Source of the DNA: CAWBVG01 sp963792175
GTDB lineage: Bacteria; Acidobacteriota; Vicinamibacteria; Vicinamibacterales; CAVVIG01
Direction of reading: 5' to 3'
NCBI GenBank assembly: GCA_963792175.1
Contig: CAWBVG010000049.1
Location: 1 to 64,000 of the forward strand
DNA: 64,000 bases
Shown: one piece after another, positions 9,219 to 19,243 of the stretch
Layout: the number at the start of each line of letters is the position of its first letter
How positions within the stretch are numbered: position 1 is the first letter of the stretch
The notes under the pieces: model-generated
Seen by the model: only the letters and a program-made list of their open reading frames with translations
Told to the model about the DNA's origin: nothing
Database searches by the model: none
Translations under genes and position numbers: made by a program

Positions 9219-9839
9219 CAGAACACTCCCGGCACCAGGTGCCAGCTGACACGCTGGCAGTAGCCCTGATACGCGACGTCCTCGCTCAAGACCTTTTCTT
9301 CCAGCAGCGCGCGGACGATCAGGGCGCTGTCGGCGATGACCAGCACGACGCCGTTCCACATGCGTCGGGTATTGCGCGAAGAACGCCGCGTGCGTGAAGA
9401 GGTAGCCGAGGTAAATCGGATGTCGTACCAGCGTGTACGGGCCGCGGACAACCACGCCGCGGTTCGCCGGCACCAGGCCGAAGCTCCGGCCCAACGACGC
9501 CTTGCCGAGGGCCGCGATCGCCAGGCCGATCGCGGACAGCACGGTCGTGACGAGATCCGGCGCGAGCGCCGGCGCATCGCCCGTGCGCAGCATCGGTGGA
9601 CCAGCGACCGACATCAACGTCACCAGACCGGCGCCGAACGATCGGTTGATGAGCGTCGCGGGCCGGCGCATGACCGTCAGCACGACGACCAGGATCTCGC
9701 CGCTCAGCAGCAGGAGCCCGGTCAGCCGTCCGGTGCGCAGGAAGTCCGCGAGGATATTGATCGACAGCAGCGTCGACAGCGCACCGATGGTGACTCGTGC
9801 GAGCAGATCGGTGAGCCGGTGCCGTCTGGACAGGTCCAT
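9218..9839 (-). pseudogene. ICMT/PEMT-type membrane methyltransferase, one frameshift
   Basis: ATG at 9839 overlaps the stop of the AAA+ ATPase gene. The protein has about five hydrophobic segments and the isoprenylcysteine carboxyl methyltransferase-like signature: GRSFGLVPANRGVVVRGPYT, LVRHPIYLGYL, then after a shift near 9370 LEEKVLSEDVAYQGYCQRVS, WHLVPGVF. The RHPxYxG and terminal Glu-rich helix bind S-adenosylmethionine in this superfamily. The break is a single indel, so the gene is probably whole in the organism. Substrate is unknown. Within a Tad operon, a pilin or pseudopilin N-terminus is one possible target (inference; see findings). Confidence 0.8.
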
Positions 9840-11173
9840 CAGTGCACGTCCATCCGCCTGGCCGAACTCTTCGGCGTCGCGGGCAGCTGCGGCATGGGCG
9901 CTTCGCCGACGAAGTACGACTTGCAGGCGGCGTCGAGCAGTTCCCGCGTAATCGTGGGCTCCACGCCGCGATACCGGCAGAGCGCGCTGACTTGATCCAG
10001 CAGGTCGCGCGGATGGCAGGCGCGCAGCGGCCGCCCCGACGGCTTGTAATGCCGGCGCTGGAGGTACGCCACCATCACCTGGTGGAAGCGCATGTTGCGG
10101 CGCTTGCAGTTCAGCTCGAAGATCTTCGTGAACTCGTCGAGGCTCGGATCCTCGATCGCAATCTTGTAGGGAATACGGCGCAGGAACGCCTCGTCGGCGA
10201 GCGATTCCGGCGGCAGGTTCGTCGCGAAGACCACCAGCGTGTCGAACGGCACGACGAACTTCTTGCCGGAGTGCAGCGTGAGGTGATCGATGCGGCTTTC
10301 GAGCGGCACGATCCACCGGTTCAGCAGGTCCTGCGGGCGCATGCGCTGCCGGCCGAAGTCGTCGACCAGGAAGACGCCGCCGTTCGCTTTCAGCTGAATC
10401 GGCGCTTCGTAGAACCGGGCAGTCGGATTGAACCGCAGGTCGAGCATGTCGAGCGTCAGCTCGCCGCCCACCATGACGACCGGCCGGCGGATGCGGACCC
10501 AGCGTCGATCGTGCGCCACCGCGGCGACCACGAGCGACGACTGGCGCGGTTCCTCGAGCGACTCGTGAACGATCGGGTCGTACATCATCACCGTGTGGCC
10601 GTCGACGTCGATGGCGCGCGGGATGTACATGTCGCCGCCAAGCGACCGGCCCATGCCTTCCGCGATCACCGACTTGCCGTTTCCGGGCGGGCCATACAGG
10701 AAGACGGCCTTTCCGGCGTTGACGGCCGGGCCGACCATCTCGAGCACCTCGTCGGTGATGATCAAGTGCTGGAAGCCGTTGCGGAGGCGCTCCTTGTCCA
10801 TAAAGCCGCGCGCCGCTTGCAGCGCCGTCATATAGGCGACGTAGCGCGCGAGTGAGACGGGGGCGGCACCGACGTAGTGGCTGACCTCCATGTACTGTCG
10901 GGCGCGATCGCGTCCGCTGTCGGTCAGCGCATAGCGATAGGTTGACGCGCCGGAGCCGCCCGAGCCCTTCACTTCGATCAGGCGCTCGTTGCGCAGGCGC
11001 TCGATCAGCGGCTCGAGGATATGGAACGGCAGACACATCTTGTCGGCGATCTCGAGGCCGGTCGCCTCGCCCGAGTAGAGTGTCTTCACGAGCAGTTGCT
11101 CGATCTGATCGCCGCCGATGCCCGTGTCCTGCAGGGTCCGCGGTTCCGGGAGGTCGAGGAAGTTCGTGCTCAT
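9839..11173 (-). CDS. winged-helix AAA+ ATPase of the Tad operon
   Basis: 444 residues from ATG 11173, which overlaps the tadC stop. Residues about 25-90 look like a winged helix (ATGLEIADKMCLPFHILEPL, RLRNERLIEVKG). The AAA+ core follows: Walker A GPPGNGKS at 161-168, Walker B region GGVFLVDDFGR, and a sensor-like VVFATNLPPESL with the arginine pair FLRRIPYKI. It is closest in look to MoxR/YifB-type chaperone ATPases. It is not the CpaF secretion ATPase, which has its own gene upstream, nor CpaE. Such ATPases may remodel or insert pilus parts. Full length, no frameshift. Confidence 0.85.
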   Translation of the reverse strand: MSTNFLDLPEPRTLQDTGIGGDQIEQLLVKTLYSGEATGLEIADKMCLPFHILEPLIERLRNERLIEVKGSGGSGASTYRYALTDSGRDRARQYMEVSHYVGAAPVSLARYVAYMTALQAARGFMDKERLRNGFQHLIITDEVLEMVGPAVNAGKAVFLYGPPGNGKSVIAEGMGRSLGGDMYIPRAIDVDGHTVMMYDPIVHESLEEPRQSSLVVAAVAHDRRWVRIRRPVVMVGGELTLDMLDLRFNPTARFYEAPIQLKANGGVFLVDDFGRQRMRPQDLLNRWIVPLESRIDHLTLHSGKKFVVPFDTLVVFATNLPPESLADEAFLRRIPYKIAIEDPSLDEFTKIFELNCKRRNMRFHQVMVAYLQRRHYKPSGRPLRACHPRDLLDQVSALCRYRGVEPTITRELLDAACKSYFVGEAPMPQLPATPKSSARRMDVH

Positions 11174-12081
11174 TTCGACGCCATCGGCACCAGGACCTGG
11201 ACGAACTTGATGGCGGCGGGTCCAATCGTCACCACCCAGATGGCGGGAAAGATGCAAAACACCAGCGGGAACACCATCTTCACGCCGGTCTTGGCGGCCG
11301 CTTCCTCCGCCCGCTGACGGCGCTTGGTGCGGACCGTGTCCGAGTGCACGCGCAGCGACTGCGCCACGCTGGTGCCGAACTTGTCGGTCTGCACCAGCAT
11401 CGCGACGAGCGATGCGATGTCGTCGACGCCGGTGCGGTCCGCGAGGTTCCGCAACGCTTCCGCACGACCCTTGCCGGCGCGGAGCTCGAGGTTGATCAGC
11501 CGCAGCTCGTCGGACAGCTCGGGATGCGCGAAGTCGAGCTCGTCGCCGACGCGCTGGATGGCCTGATCGAGGCCGAGGCCGGCTTCGACGCTCACGACGA
11601 GCAGGTCGAGCGCATCGGGCAGGCCCAGGCGAATCTTGTGCTGCCGCTTCTTGGCCATCCGGCCCAGCGCCATGCTCGGCAGCAGGTAGCCGAGGGCGCA
11701 GCCCGCGAGCGACAGCGCCATGTTCGGATGGCGGACGATCGGGGACGAGAGGACGAGGAAGACGATGACCGCGAAGGCGAGCCGGATGCCGAAGAAGATG
11801 GGCAGCGCCTCGTGGTTGCGATACCCGGCTGTCACCAGCCGCTGCTGCAGCTTGCCCATCTCCTTGGCCGGCCGCGGCGCCACGCTGCCGATCTTCTTCA
11901 GCGCCTCGATGACGGTGCGGTTGTAGCCCTCGCTTTCGGTCTTTTCCTTGGGGCGCGCCCCGGACACCTCGCCGAGCCGGCGTTCGATGGTGGCCTCCGA
12001 GGCCGGCGCGAGCGCCATCGCGCCGGCGGCGATCAGCAGCGAGGCAAAGAGAAAGGCGAGAAGCGGAAGCAGCATCAGCAC
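11170..12081 (-). CDS. tadC: Tad pilus inner-membrane platform protein TadC
   Basis: 303 residues from the GTG at 12081, two bases after the tadB stop with GAGG upstream; ATG 12075 is the alternative. One N-terminal helix is followed by a cytoplasmic part and the type II secretion F (GspF-like) domain: IRLGLPDALDLLVVSVEAGL, GLDQAIQRVGDEL, LRAGKGRAEALRNLADRTGV, then C-terminal helices ending in VVTIGPAAIKFVQVLVP. TadB and TadC form the inner-membrane platform that couples the CpaF ATPase to Flp pilin polymerisation. It is immediately followed by the AAA+ ATPase gene. Confidence 0.95.
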   Translation of the reverse strand: MLMLLPLLAFLFASLLIAAGAMALAPASEATIERRLGEVSGARPKEKTESEGYNRTVIEALKKIGSVAPRPAKEMGKLQQRLVTAGYRNHEALPIFFGIRLAFAVIVFLVLSSPIVRHPNMALSLAGCALGYLLPSMALGRMAKKRQHKIRLGLPDALDLLVVSVEAGLGLDQAIQRVGDELDFAHPELSDELRLINLELRAGKGRAEALRNLADRTGVDDIASLVAMLVQTDKFGTSVAQSLRVHSDTVRTKRRQRAEEAAAKTGVKMVFPLVFCIFPAIWVVTIGPAAIKFVQVLVPMASK

Positions 12082-12083
12082 GG

Positions 12084-13054
12084 CTATACCTCGATCTTGA
12101 TCACCTTGCGAATCCACACGAAGCCGATGGACTGCATCACGATCGCGCCCATCAACATGATTTGTCCCATGCGCTCGTGAAACAGCAGCTCCATGTGAGC
12201 AGGGTTGATGACCGACAACGCGACGGCGAGCGCTGCGGGCAATGCCAGGAGCACGTAACCGGTGAAGCGTCCGTGCGCGGTGTGGACGCGAACCTGCCGC
12301 TGGATCTTGAAGCGCTCGCGTACCACGTGCGCCAGGTTGTCGAGGATCTCCGACAGGTTGCCGCCGGTGTCGCGCTGGATCAGGACGGCGGTGACGAAGA
12401 AGCGGACGTCGAGAAGGTGGATCCGCTCGGACAGCTCATTGAGCGCATCGCGCAGCGGCAGGCCGTAATTCTGCTGGTCGAACGTCTTCTTGAACTCCGG
12501 TCCGACCGGTTCCGGCAGCTCGTCGGCCACCATGCCCATCGCGGTCTGAAAGGCGTGACCAGCGCGGATGGCGCGCGACAGGAGATCGAGCGCTTCCGGA
12601 AACATCTCCTCAAATCTCTTGAGGCGGCGCCCGCGGCGGTGCAACAGGAAACCGAACGGCGCGAACGCGGCGCCCAGGGCCACCATCAACGCGACCAACG
12701 CCAGCGGCAGCAGCAGATAGGTGATCAGGCCCGCCATCAGCGCGCCCATGACGCTGATCAACACGACCGCGCTCGGCGTGATGCTCACGCCTGACTGATC
12801 GATCAGGCTCTGCAGGCTGATGCCGCCGCGCGTGCCGGCGACCAGGCGATCGACGCCCGGCAGCGGCCCTTCCAGCGCGCGCTTCACCACGGTTTCGCCG
12901 ACGCCCTCGGACGGCGCCTCGCCGTCGGAGCCGCTGTCGCGCAGCCGCAGATCGAGTTTCCGGGCGGCGAATCGCTCCGGCAGGATCGTCACGGCAAAAT
13001 AGCCGCCGATGATCGTGCCGGCGACGACGACGAAGACGAAGAAAGCCAGACCCA

Positions 13055-13055
<1 letters not shown>
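12084..13055 (-). CDS. tadB: Tad pilus inner-membrane platform protein TadB
   Basis: 323 residues from the ATG at 13055, which overlaps the cpaF stop by one base (TAATG). Membrane helices occur near the start (FFVFVVVAGTIIGGYFAVTI), at residues about 95-140 and at the end, around a T2SSF domain (RFEEMFPEALDLLSRAIRAG, FQTAMGMVADELPEP, RDTGGNLSEILDNLAHVVRE). The pattern is that of TadB rather than the shorter-platform TadC, which follows. Intact. Confidence 0.95.
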
Positions 13056-14387
<1,332 letters not shown>

Positions 14388-14391
14388 AGGC

Positions 14392-15564
14392 TCACCAGAT
14401 GGACGCGAGGCGTTCGAGGCCCGGCAGCTTGCGCCGCGCCGGCTGCGGGGCCGGCGCCGCGGCGCCCGGCTCCAGGATCTGCCGTGTGAAGTGATCGAAC
14501 TGCGTGGCGATGTCGGTGTTGCCCGCCAGCGCGAGCGGCACGCCCGAATTGAGCGCGGTCGAGACGGTCTTGTAGTCGCTCGGGAACGTGTGGTGAATCG
14601 GGTGGCCGAGCGCGCCCTCGATCTGCTTCGGCGGAATCGGGTACGGCTCGGCGGCGCGGTTGAGGAGCACGCGCACGCGCTCGCCGCAGGCCCCGAGCTG
14701 CCGAACGCGTTCGAGCAGCCGCTGCGCGTTGCGCACCGACGGCACGTCGGGGTTCGCGATCATGAAGATCGTGTCGGCGGTGTAGAGCCCCGCCACCGTG
14801 CACGAATTGATCTGGCTCCCCGCGTCCACCAGGATGTACTGGTACTGCCGCGCCAGCAGCCGGAACAGCTCCTCGATCGCCGCGCCATCGGCGGCGCCCG
14901 GCCGATCGAACTGATCCGATCCGGCGAGGATCTCGAGGCCCGACTTGTGCTTCACCACCAGTTCCTTCAGGAACTCGCGGTCCAGGCGGTGCAGGTTGTC
15001 GATCGCGTCGAGCAGGCTGTAGCGCGGGCGCACCCCGAGAAACAGCGCCACCTCGCCCAGCCCGGGCTTGAGATCGACGATGACCGTCGAACGCTTGCTG
15101 AGCCGCGCGAGCTCGACGCCGCAGTTGACCGCGACCGTCGTCGTGCCGGCGCCGCCCTTGGCGCCGAAGAACACCAGCGTCGTGGCGGCCGGGCGCGCGC
15201 CGACCGCGGTTTCGCGGCGGGCGGCCGTCCGGCGCACCGCGCCATGGAACGTTTCCTCGGCCGGCGGCCAGGTGAAGAACTCGTTCGCCCCGGCGCGCAT
15301 CGACTGCAGAATCAAATCCGGCTCCGCGACCAGCGCGATCGCGAAGATGCCGGCGCCGGGCGCGTTCGCTCGCAGCCGCTCGATGCTCGCCATCGCAGAC
15401 GACGCATCCCGGGTGTCCACGATGACGAGATCCGGCGGTGCGCCGTCGCGACTGGCGCGATCGTCCATCACGCTGACCGGAATCGCTCCGGTGCGCAGCA
15501 GACGCGCGAAGTGCTTCTTGAAACCGTCGTCTTCAGAGACGATGAGTCCGACCAGTTGCGCCAT
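14392..15564 (-). CDS. cpaE: CpaE/TadZ-like pilus assembly ATPase
   Basis: 390 residues, intact. The first ~120 residues form an atypical receiver-like domain (DLVIVDTRDASSAMASIERL), as in TadZ/CpaE. The ParA/MinD-type ATPase follows with deviant Walker A GAKGGAGTTT, RSTVIVDLKPGLGEVALFLG and YILVDAGSQI. In other bacteria TadZ/CpaE localises the Tad machine to the cell pole. The phosphate-acceptor environment of the receiver domain appears degenerate, which is normal for this family. It starts one codon after the secretin stop. Confidence 0.92.
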   Translation of the reverse strand: MAQLVGLIVSEDDGFKKHFARLLRTGAIPVSVMDDRASRDGAPPDLVIVDTRDASSAMASIERLRANAPGAGIFAIALVAEPDLILQSMRAGANEFFTWPPAEETFHGAVRRTAARRETAVGARPAATTLVFFGAKGGAGTTTVAVNCGVELARLSKRSTVIVDLKPGLGEVALFLGVRPRYSLLDAIDNLHRLDREFLKELVVKHKSGLEILAGSDQFDRPGAADGAAIEELFRLLARQYQYILVDAGSQINSCTVAGLYTADTIFMIANPDVPSVRNAQRLLERVRQLGACGERVRVLLNRAAEPYPIPPKQIEGALGHPIHHTFPSDYKTVSTALNSGVPLALAGNTDIATQFDHFTRQILEPGAAAPAPQPARRKLPGLERLASIW

Positions 15565-15566
15565 AG

Positions 15567-17303
15567 CTATTTCTGCTGCTTCCGCGCCGCGTCAGCGTCG
15601 CGCTTGGCCTGTTCGCGAGCGGCCTTGGCCAGCTGTGCCTGACGTTCCTGGTCGGCCTTCTCCTGCGCCTTCGCCAGCTTCGCCTGGCGTTCCTGGTTCT
15701 CTTTGTCCAGCTTGGCCTGCTTCTCCTGCTCGGCCTTCGCCAGCTTCAGCGCCTTCTCCTGCGTCTTCTTGTCGGACGCCGTCATCGGCGCCGCAGCGGC
15801 GGCTGCCGGCGCGGCGGCCTGCGGCGCCGGCGCAGCGGCGACCGGCGCGGCATTGGCGGCGGCGGCGGCGATGGCCGCTTTGACCGCTTCGGCGGTCGCC
15901 GATTCCGCGGGGCTCGTCGTCGACGTGTTCGCGGCAGCGGCCGCATCCGATCCCGACTGCGTGTATCCGGGACGCGACGGCGTAAAGGCCGGCGGCAGCG
16001 GCTGGATCAGCTTCTTCGCCGGCACCGGCGGCAGGAACTGCTCGGGCGTCCGCGGCAGGTTGCCGGTCACGCCGTTCGAGGTCCGCGGCAGGATCTGCGG
16101 CGTGATCATCACGACGAGCTCGGTCTGGTTCTTCTGAGCCGCCTTGCTCTGGAACAACAGGCCAAGGATTGGAATGTCGCCGATGCCCGGGATCTTCTGC
16201 AGCGTCGAGTTGATGGTGTTGTTCATCAAGCCGGCGATGGCGAACGTCTGGCCGTCCTGAAGCTCGAGCTCGGTTTCGGTACGGCGGGTGCTGAGCGCCG
16301 GGATGCGGAATCCCTGGAGCACCACGCCGTTGGCGAAGTCCAGCGTGCTCACTTCCGGCCTGACCTTCAGGTGCACGCGGGAGCCAATCACGGTCGGCGT
16401 GAAGTTGAGTCGGACGCCGAATTCCTTGTACTGAACGGAAATCGCGACGCTGTTGCCGGAGCCCTGGGCGATCGGCACCGGGAATTCGCCGCCCGCCAGG
16501 AAGCTCGCTTCTTTCCCGCTCTCGGCGACGAGGTTCGGTTCCGCGAGGCTCTGGAAGAGCCCTTTGGTCTGCAGCGCCTTGATCACCGTGCCGAGCTGGT
16601 GCTTCGTATCGAACAGGAACAGGTTGAGGAAGTCGCTGAACACCAGCTTCTCGCGCTCGGGATCGGAGTTATCGAACACCGGCGCGGCGTACTGCTGCGT
16701 GGTCGAGCGTCCAATGACGTTCTTGTAGCCGTTGGGGCCCGTAAAGAACGACGCCCCGAGATCGGTCAGCGCGCTGCGGCTCACCTCCGCGAAGCGGACG
16801 CGCAGCAGCACCTGGTTGCTCGCCGGCCCTTCCTGCAGCCGGATCAGGTTGACGACTTCGGCAGCCTTCTCGACATAACCGCCGGCGACGTTGGCGGCCT
16901 TGTCGACGACGTCCTTGCTCGAGACCAGGCCGGAGAGGACGATGCCCTTTCCGCTGCTCTGCGCCTCGATCGTCTCGCCCGGGAAGAGCTCTTTCATCTG
17001 GTCGTTGAGGCGCGCGAGATCGCGCTGGACGACCACTTCGTAGCGCTTCAGACCGCCCGAACGCTCCCACACGTACATCGAGATCGTGCCCGGCATCTTG
17101 CCGTTGATGAGCAGCTGGTTCGACGACGTGACCACGGCGTCGGCGATGTCCGCGCTGGTCAGCGACACGCGCTGAATCGCCGAGCCGACGTCGATGATCG
17201 TCGAGCGGCCCACGAGCAGCTTGACGGCCGACGCGTCGTCGGCGTAGAGGGTGCCCGGCGAGGCCACCGCGATAATCAGCAGGATCAGAACGAATTTACG
17301 CAT
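15567..17303 (-). CDS. cpaC: Tad outer-membrane secretin (CpaC/RcpA) with long charged tail
   Basis: 578 residues from the ATG at 17303, chosen for AGGAG upstream and a signal peptide (MRKFVLILLIIAVASPG). A BON/N-domain region (residues about 25-160) is followed by the secretin domain at about 165-405 (QVLLRVRFAEVSRSALTDLG, GGEFPVPIAQG, VGVRLNF-like KEFGVRLNFTPTV, and the closing ELVVMITPQILP). Residues 441-578 are unusual: an Ala/Pro-rich stretch and then a highly charged Lys/Glu/Gln/Ala helix (KAEQEKQAKLDKENQERQAK and repeats of it). Normal CpaC proteins stop soon after the secretin domain. The protein forms the outer-membrane pore of the pilus. Confidence 0.93.
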   Translation of the reverse strand: MRKFVLILLIIAVASPGTLYADDASAVKLLVGRSTIIDVGSAIQRVSLTSADIADAVVTSSNQLLINGKMPGTISMYVWERSGGLKRYEVVVQRDLARLNDQMKELFPGETIEAQSSGKGIVLSGLVSSKDVVDKAANVAGGYVEKAAEVVNLIRLQEGPASNQVLLRVRFAEVSRSALTDLGASFFTGPNGYKNVIGRSTTQQYAAPVFDNSDPEREKLVFSDFLNLFLFDTKHQLGTVIKALQTKGLFQSLAEPNLVAESGKEASFLAGGEFPVPIAQGSGNSVAISVQYKEFGVRLNFTPTVIGSRVHLKVRPEVSTLDFANGVVLQGFRIPALSTRRTETELELQDGQTFAIAGLMNNTINSTLQKIPGIGDIPILGLLFQSKAAQKNQTELVVMITPQILPRTSNGVTGNLPRTPEQFLPPVPAKKLIQPLPPAFTPSRPGYTQSGSDAAAAANTSTTSPAESATAEAVKAAIAAAAANAAPVAAAPAPQAAAPAAAAAAPMTASDKKTQEKALKLAKAEQEKQAKLDKENQERQAKLAKAQEKADQERQAQLAKAAREQAKRDADAARKQQK

Positions 17304-17313
17304 CTCACTGCTC

Positions 17314-18168
17314 CTAGCGCACAACTTCTTGTGCGCGTTTGTCTCCGCGGATGATCTCGACCGTCGGCGGCGGCGGCTCCACGTGGGTGATGATGGGCGT
17401 GTTCGGTGAGACCGCCCCCGGACGAGTGCGTTGCACGGCGATACGCGTCGGCGCGCCGAATCCGAGCAGCGGAGCCGGGCGGATGCCGCGGGTCATCGGC
17501 ATGGTCTTGTCGAGCGGGTTCCGGAGCGCGAGCTGAATCTTGCCTTCCGTGGCCGCCAGCGTGAGACGCTCGGACTCTTCCGGATCCACGAGGAGCGTGA
17601 CGACGCTCACCGCCACGGGCTTGCCCTTGTCGGTGTCGCGCTCGATCTTCGTGCCGGCGGCGAGCACCTGAACGTTGGTCAGCACCACCTTCGAGGTCAT
17701 GTCGTCCTGCTTGCCGGTCGGGCTGATCGTGCACAGCACGTCAACGCGCGTCCCGGGCAGCACGTAGCCGGCGACGCCAATCACTTCGTTGACGCGCACC
17801 GACAGGGCCCGCAGGCCGGGCGGAATCGCCGGCGGCAGGCCCGCGCCTGCTTCCTTCGACGACAGCTTCATCGGGAGGATCGGCTCGTTCTGGATGACCG
17901 GCAGCACGATGCCGCGTCCGATCACGTCCTTGGGATCGCCGATCGCGTCGGCGGGCACGGCATTGGCCGGCCAGTCGATGACGCGGACGTCTCCGCTGCT
18001 CAACTCGGTGCCGATGTCGAGGTCGCTGGCGGCGACCACCACCGGCTTGGTCGGAATCGACACCGTCTTCGCCGGCAGATGCTGCACGTAGTTGTACGTG
18101 CCGAAGGCCAGCGCGCCTCCCGCTGTCATCGCCAGCACGAACACCATGAACACTCGCATGCGAGCCAT
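17314..18168 (-). CDS. cpaB: Flp pilus assembly protein CpaB/RcpC
   Basis: 284 residues, intact. One N-terminal membrane helix (FMVFVLAMTAGGALAFGTYN) precedes an SAF/AFP-like domain (VVVAASDLDIGTELSSGDVR) and the RcpC region (LRALSVRVNEVIGVAGYVLP, TRVDVLCT, VLTNVQVLAAG, SVVTLLVDPEESERLTLAAT, GKIQLALRNPLD). CpaB is a periplasmic or outer-membrane-associated stabiliser of the secretin. It lies between the peptidase and the secretin, the usual Tad order. Confidence 0.95.
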   Translation of the reverse strand: MARMRVFMVFVLAMTAGGALAFGTYNYVQHLPAKTVSIPTKPVVVAASDLDIGTELSSGDVRVIDWPANAVPADAIGDPKDVIGRGIVLPVIQNEPILPMKLSSKEAGAGLPPAIPPGLRALSVRVNEVIGVAGYVLPGTRVDVLCTISPTGKQDDMTSKVVLTNVQVLAAGTKIERDTDKGKPVAVSVVTLLVDPEESERLTLAATEGKIQLALRNPLDKTMPMTRGIRPAPLLGFGAPTRIAVQRTRPGAVSPNTPIITHVEPPPPTVEIIRGDKRAQEVVR

Positions 18169-18179
18169 AAGTCAGGTCC

Positions 18180-18692
18180 TCACAATCCCAGGGCGGCCAA
18201 CATCGTGCCGACGGCAATTGCCGGGGCGTACGCAAACCGGTTGTTCTCGAGCGGGCTTTCAATCGCCGGCACGCTGTCCGACGCCGACACGATCAGCCGC
18301 GCGGTCCCGTCGATCGTGCGGCGCAGCCGTCGCCGTCGCAGCGCGACGAAGACGGCCAGGACACCGCCCGCCAGGGCGGTATAGAAGAACGCGGTCGCGA
18401 TCGGCCCGGGGCCGAGCAGCGCGCCCAGCGCGGCAAAGAGCTTGACGTCGCCGGCGCCGGTGGCACCGATCAGGTGTCCCGGCAGCATCAGCGCCATCCC
18501 GAGGAAGAAGCCCGCGAACGACGCTGCGACGCTGATGCCGCTCACGCCGGCGGCCGCCAGCAGCACGCCGGTGATGCCGAGCAGGGCGGTCAACGTGTTG
18601 GGCACGCGGCGCGTCCACAGGTCGATGGCGGCGCCGCCTCCGGCGCCAGCCGCGACCGTCGCGAGCACGATGAAATCAGAGGGCCTGGCCAA
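18180..18692 (-). CDS. cpaA: Flp prepilin peptidase (CpaA/TadV type)
   Basis: 170 residues starting with TTG at 18692, which overlaps the end of the third pilin gene. It is an A24A aspartic prepilin peptidase: first aspartate in AAIDLWTRRVPN, second in the GxGD motif GAGDVKLFAALGALLG, with about five membrane helices. It is the short form and lacks the N-terminal cysteine-rich methyltransferase domain of PilD. It would cleave the leaders of the Flp pilins and of the TadE-like proteins. Intact. Confidence 0.92.
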   Translation of the reverse strand: MARPSDFIVLATVAAGAGGGAAIDLWTRRVPNTLTALLGITGVLLAAAGVSGISVAASFAGFFLGMALMLPGHLIGATGAGDVKLFAALGALLGPGPIATAFFYTALAGGVLAVFVALRRRRLRRTIDGTARLIVSASDSVPAIESPLENNRFAYAPAIAVGTMLAALGL

Positions 18693-18850
18693 TGTTCTGC
18701 CAGAAGGTCAGGAAAATGGTGTTGCCGAGCACAGTGACGCCGGCAATGGCGACGATCGCGATCAGCGCCGCGAGCAGTCCGTATTCCATCAGGTCCTGGC
18801 CTTCGTCTCGAAGCGCCAGGCGGCCAATCGCCGTGCATCATCTGCACCAT
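18676..18850 (-). pseudogene. third Flp-type pilin, frameshifted at the start
   Basis: The processed pilin core reads DEGQDLMEYGLLAALIAIVA, then IAGVTVLGNTIFLTFWQNIG, QAL and a stop at 18676. The E at the fifth position after the G/D cleavage site and the following hydrophobic helix are the Flp signature. The leader (MVQMMHG) is in a different frame; one base change near 18835 joins them. It ends in a short soluble tail quite unlike the other two pilins here. It is the pilin closest to the peptidase gene and overlaps it by 17 bases. Confidence 0.75.
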
Positions 18851-18854
18851 GTGG

Positions 18855-19115
18855 TTACCCTTTTCGCGAAACGAGGGGCGGCCAAATCGCCGCCCCTCGT
18901 TTCAACCATTGCCTCAAGACGCGAACGTTCGTTAGTGCGGCCGGCGGCGCGAGCGCGGCGGCGATGTTGGTGAAAATCGGGTTGACGTTCGTGCCGGTCA
19001 GCGTAATCGCCGCGACGGCCACGAGCGCGATCAGCGCCACGAGCAGCGCGTACTCGAGCAGGTCCTGCCCCTCGTCGCCCCGCACGAGCCGCTTCAAACC
19101 GATGATAAATCCCAC
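18855..19115 (-). CDS. Flp-family type IVb pilin
   Basis: The GTG at 19115 lies behind GGAGG and gives the leader MGFIIGLKRLVRGDEGQ. Cleavage should fall before the conserved motif, leaving DLLEYALLVALIALVAVAAI and a short C-terminal part (LTGTNVNPIFTNIAAALAPP). The frame runs on for about 25 residues past the AAALAPPAA motif that ends the other pilin; those extra residues (LTNVRVLRQWLKRG) may be an artefact of a lost stop. Major or minor subunit of the Tad fibre. Confidence 0.88.
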   Translation of the reverse strand: MGFIIGLKRLVRGDEGQDLLEYALLVALIALVAVAAITLTGTNVNPIFTNIAAALAPPAALTNVRVLRQWLKRGAAIWPPLVSRKG

Positions 19116-19243
19116 GACATTCCTCCGACGCGCCGAGAACGACGCGGATAACTGTTTCGAACCCTGGTCGCGTCGCGAGTGACGCGCCCTTCAGGAAACG
19201 GGGGCGGACCGCGTCCACCCCTCGTGTCAACGCGAACCGTCGT

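Noticed and set aside
16371..17354. 327-codon plus-strand frame opposite the secretin
   Set aside because: It lies fully on the coding strand's complement of a well-supported gene and has only shadow composition.
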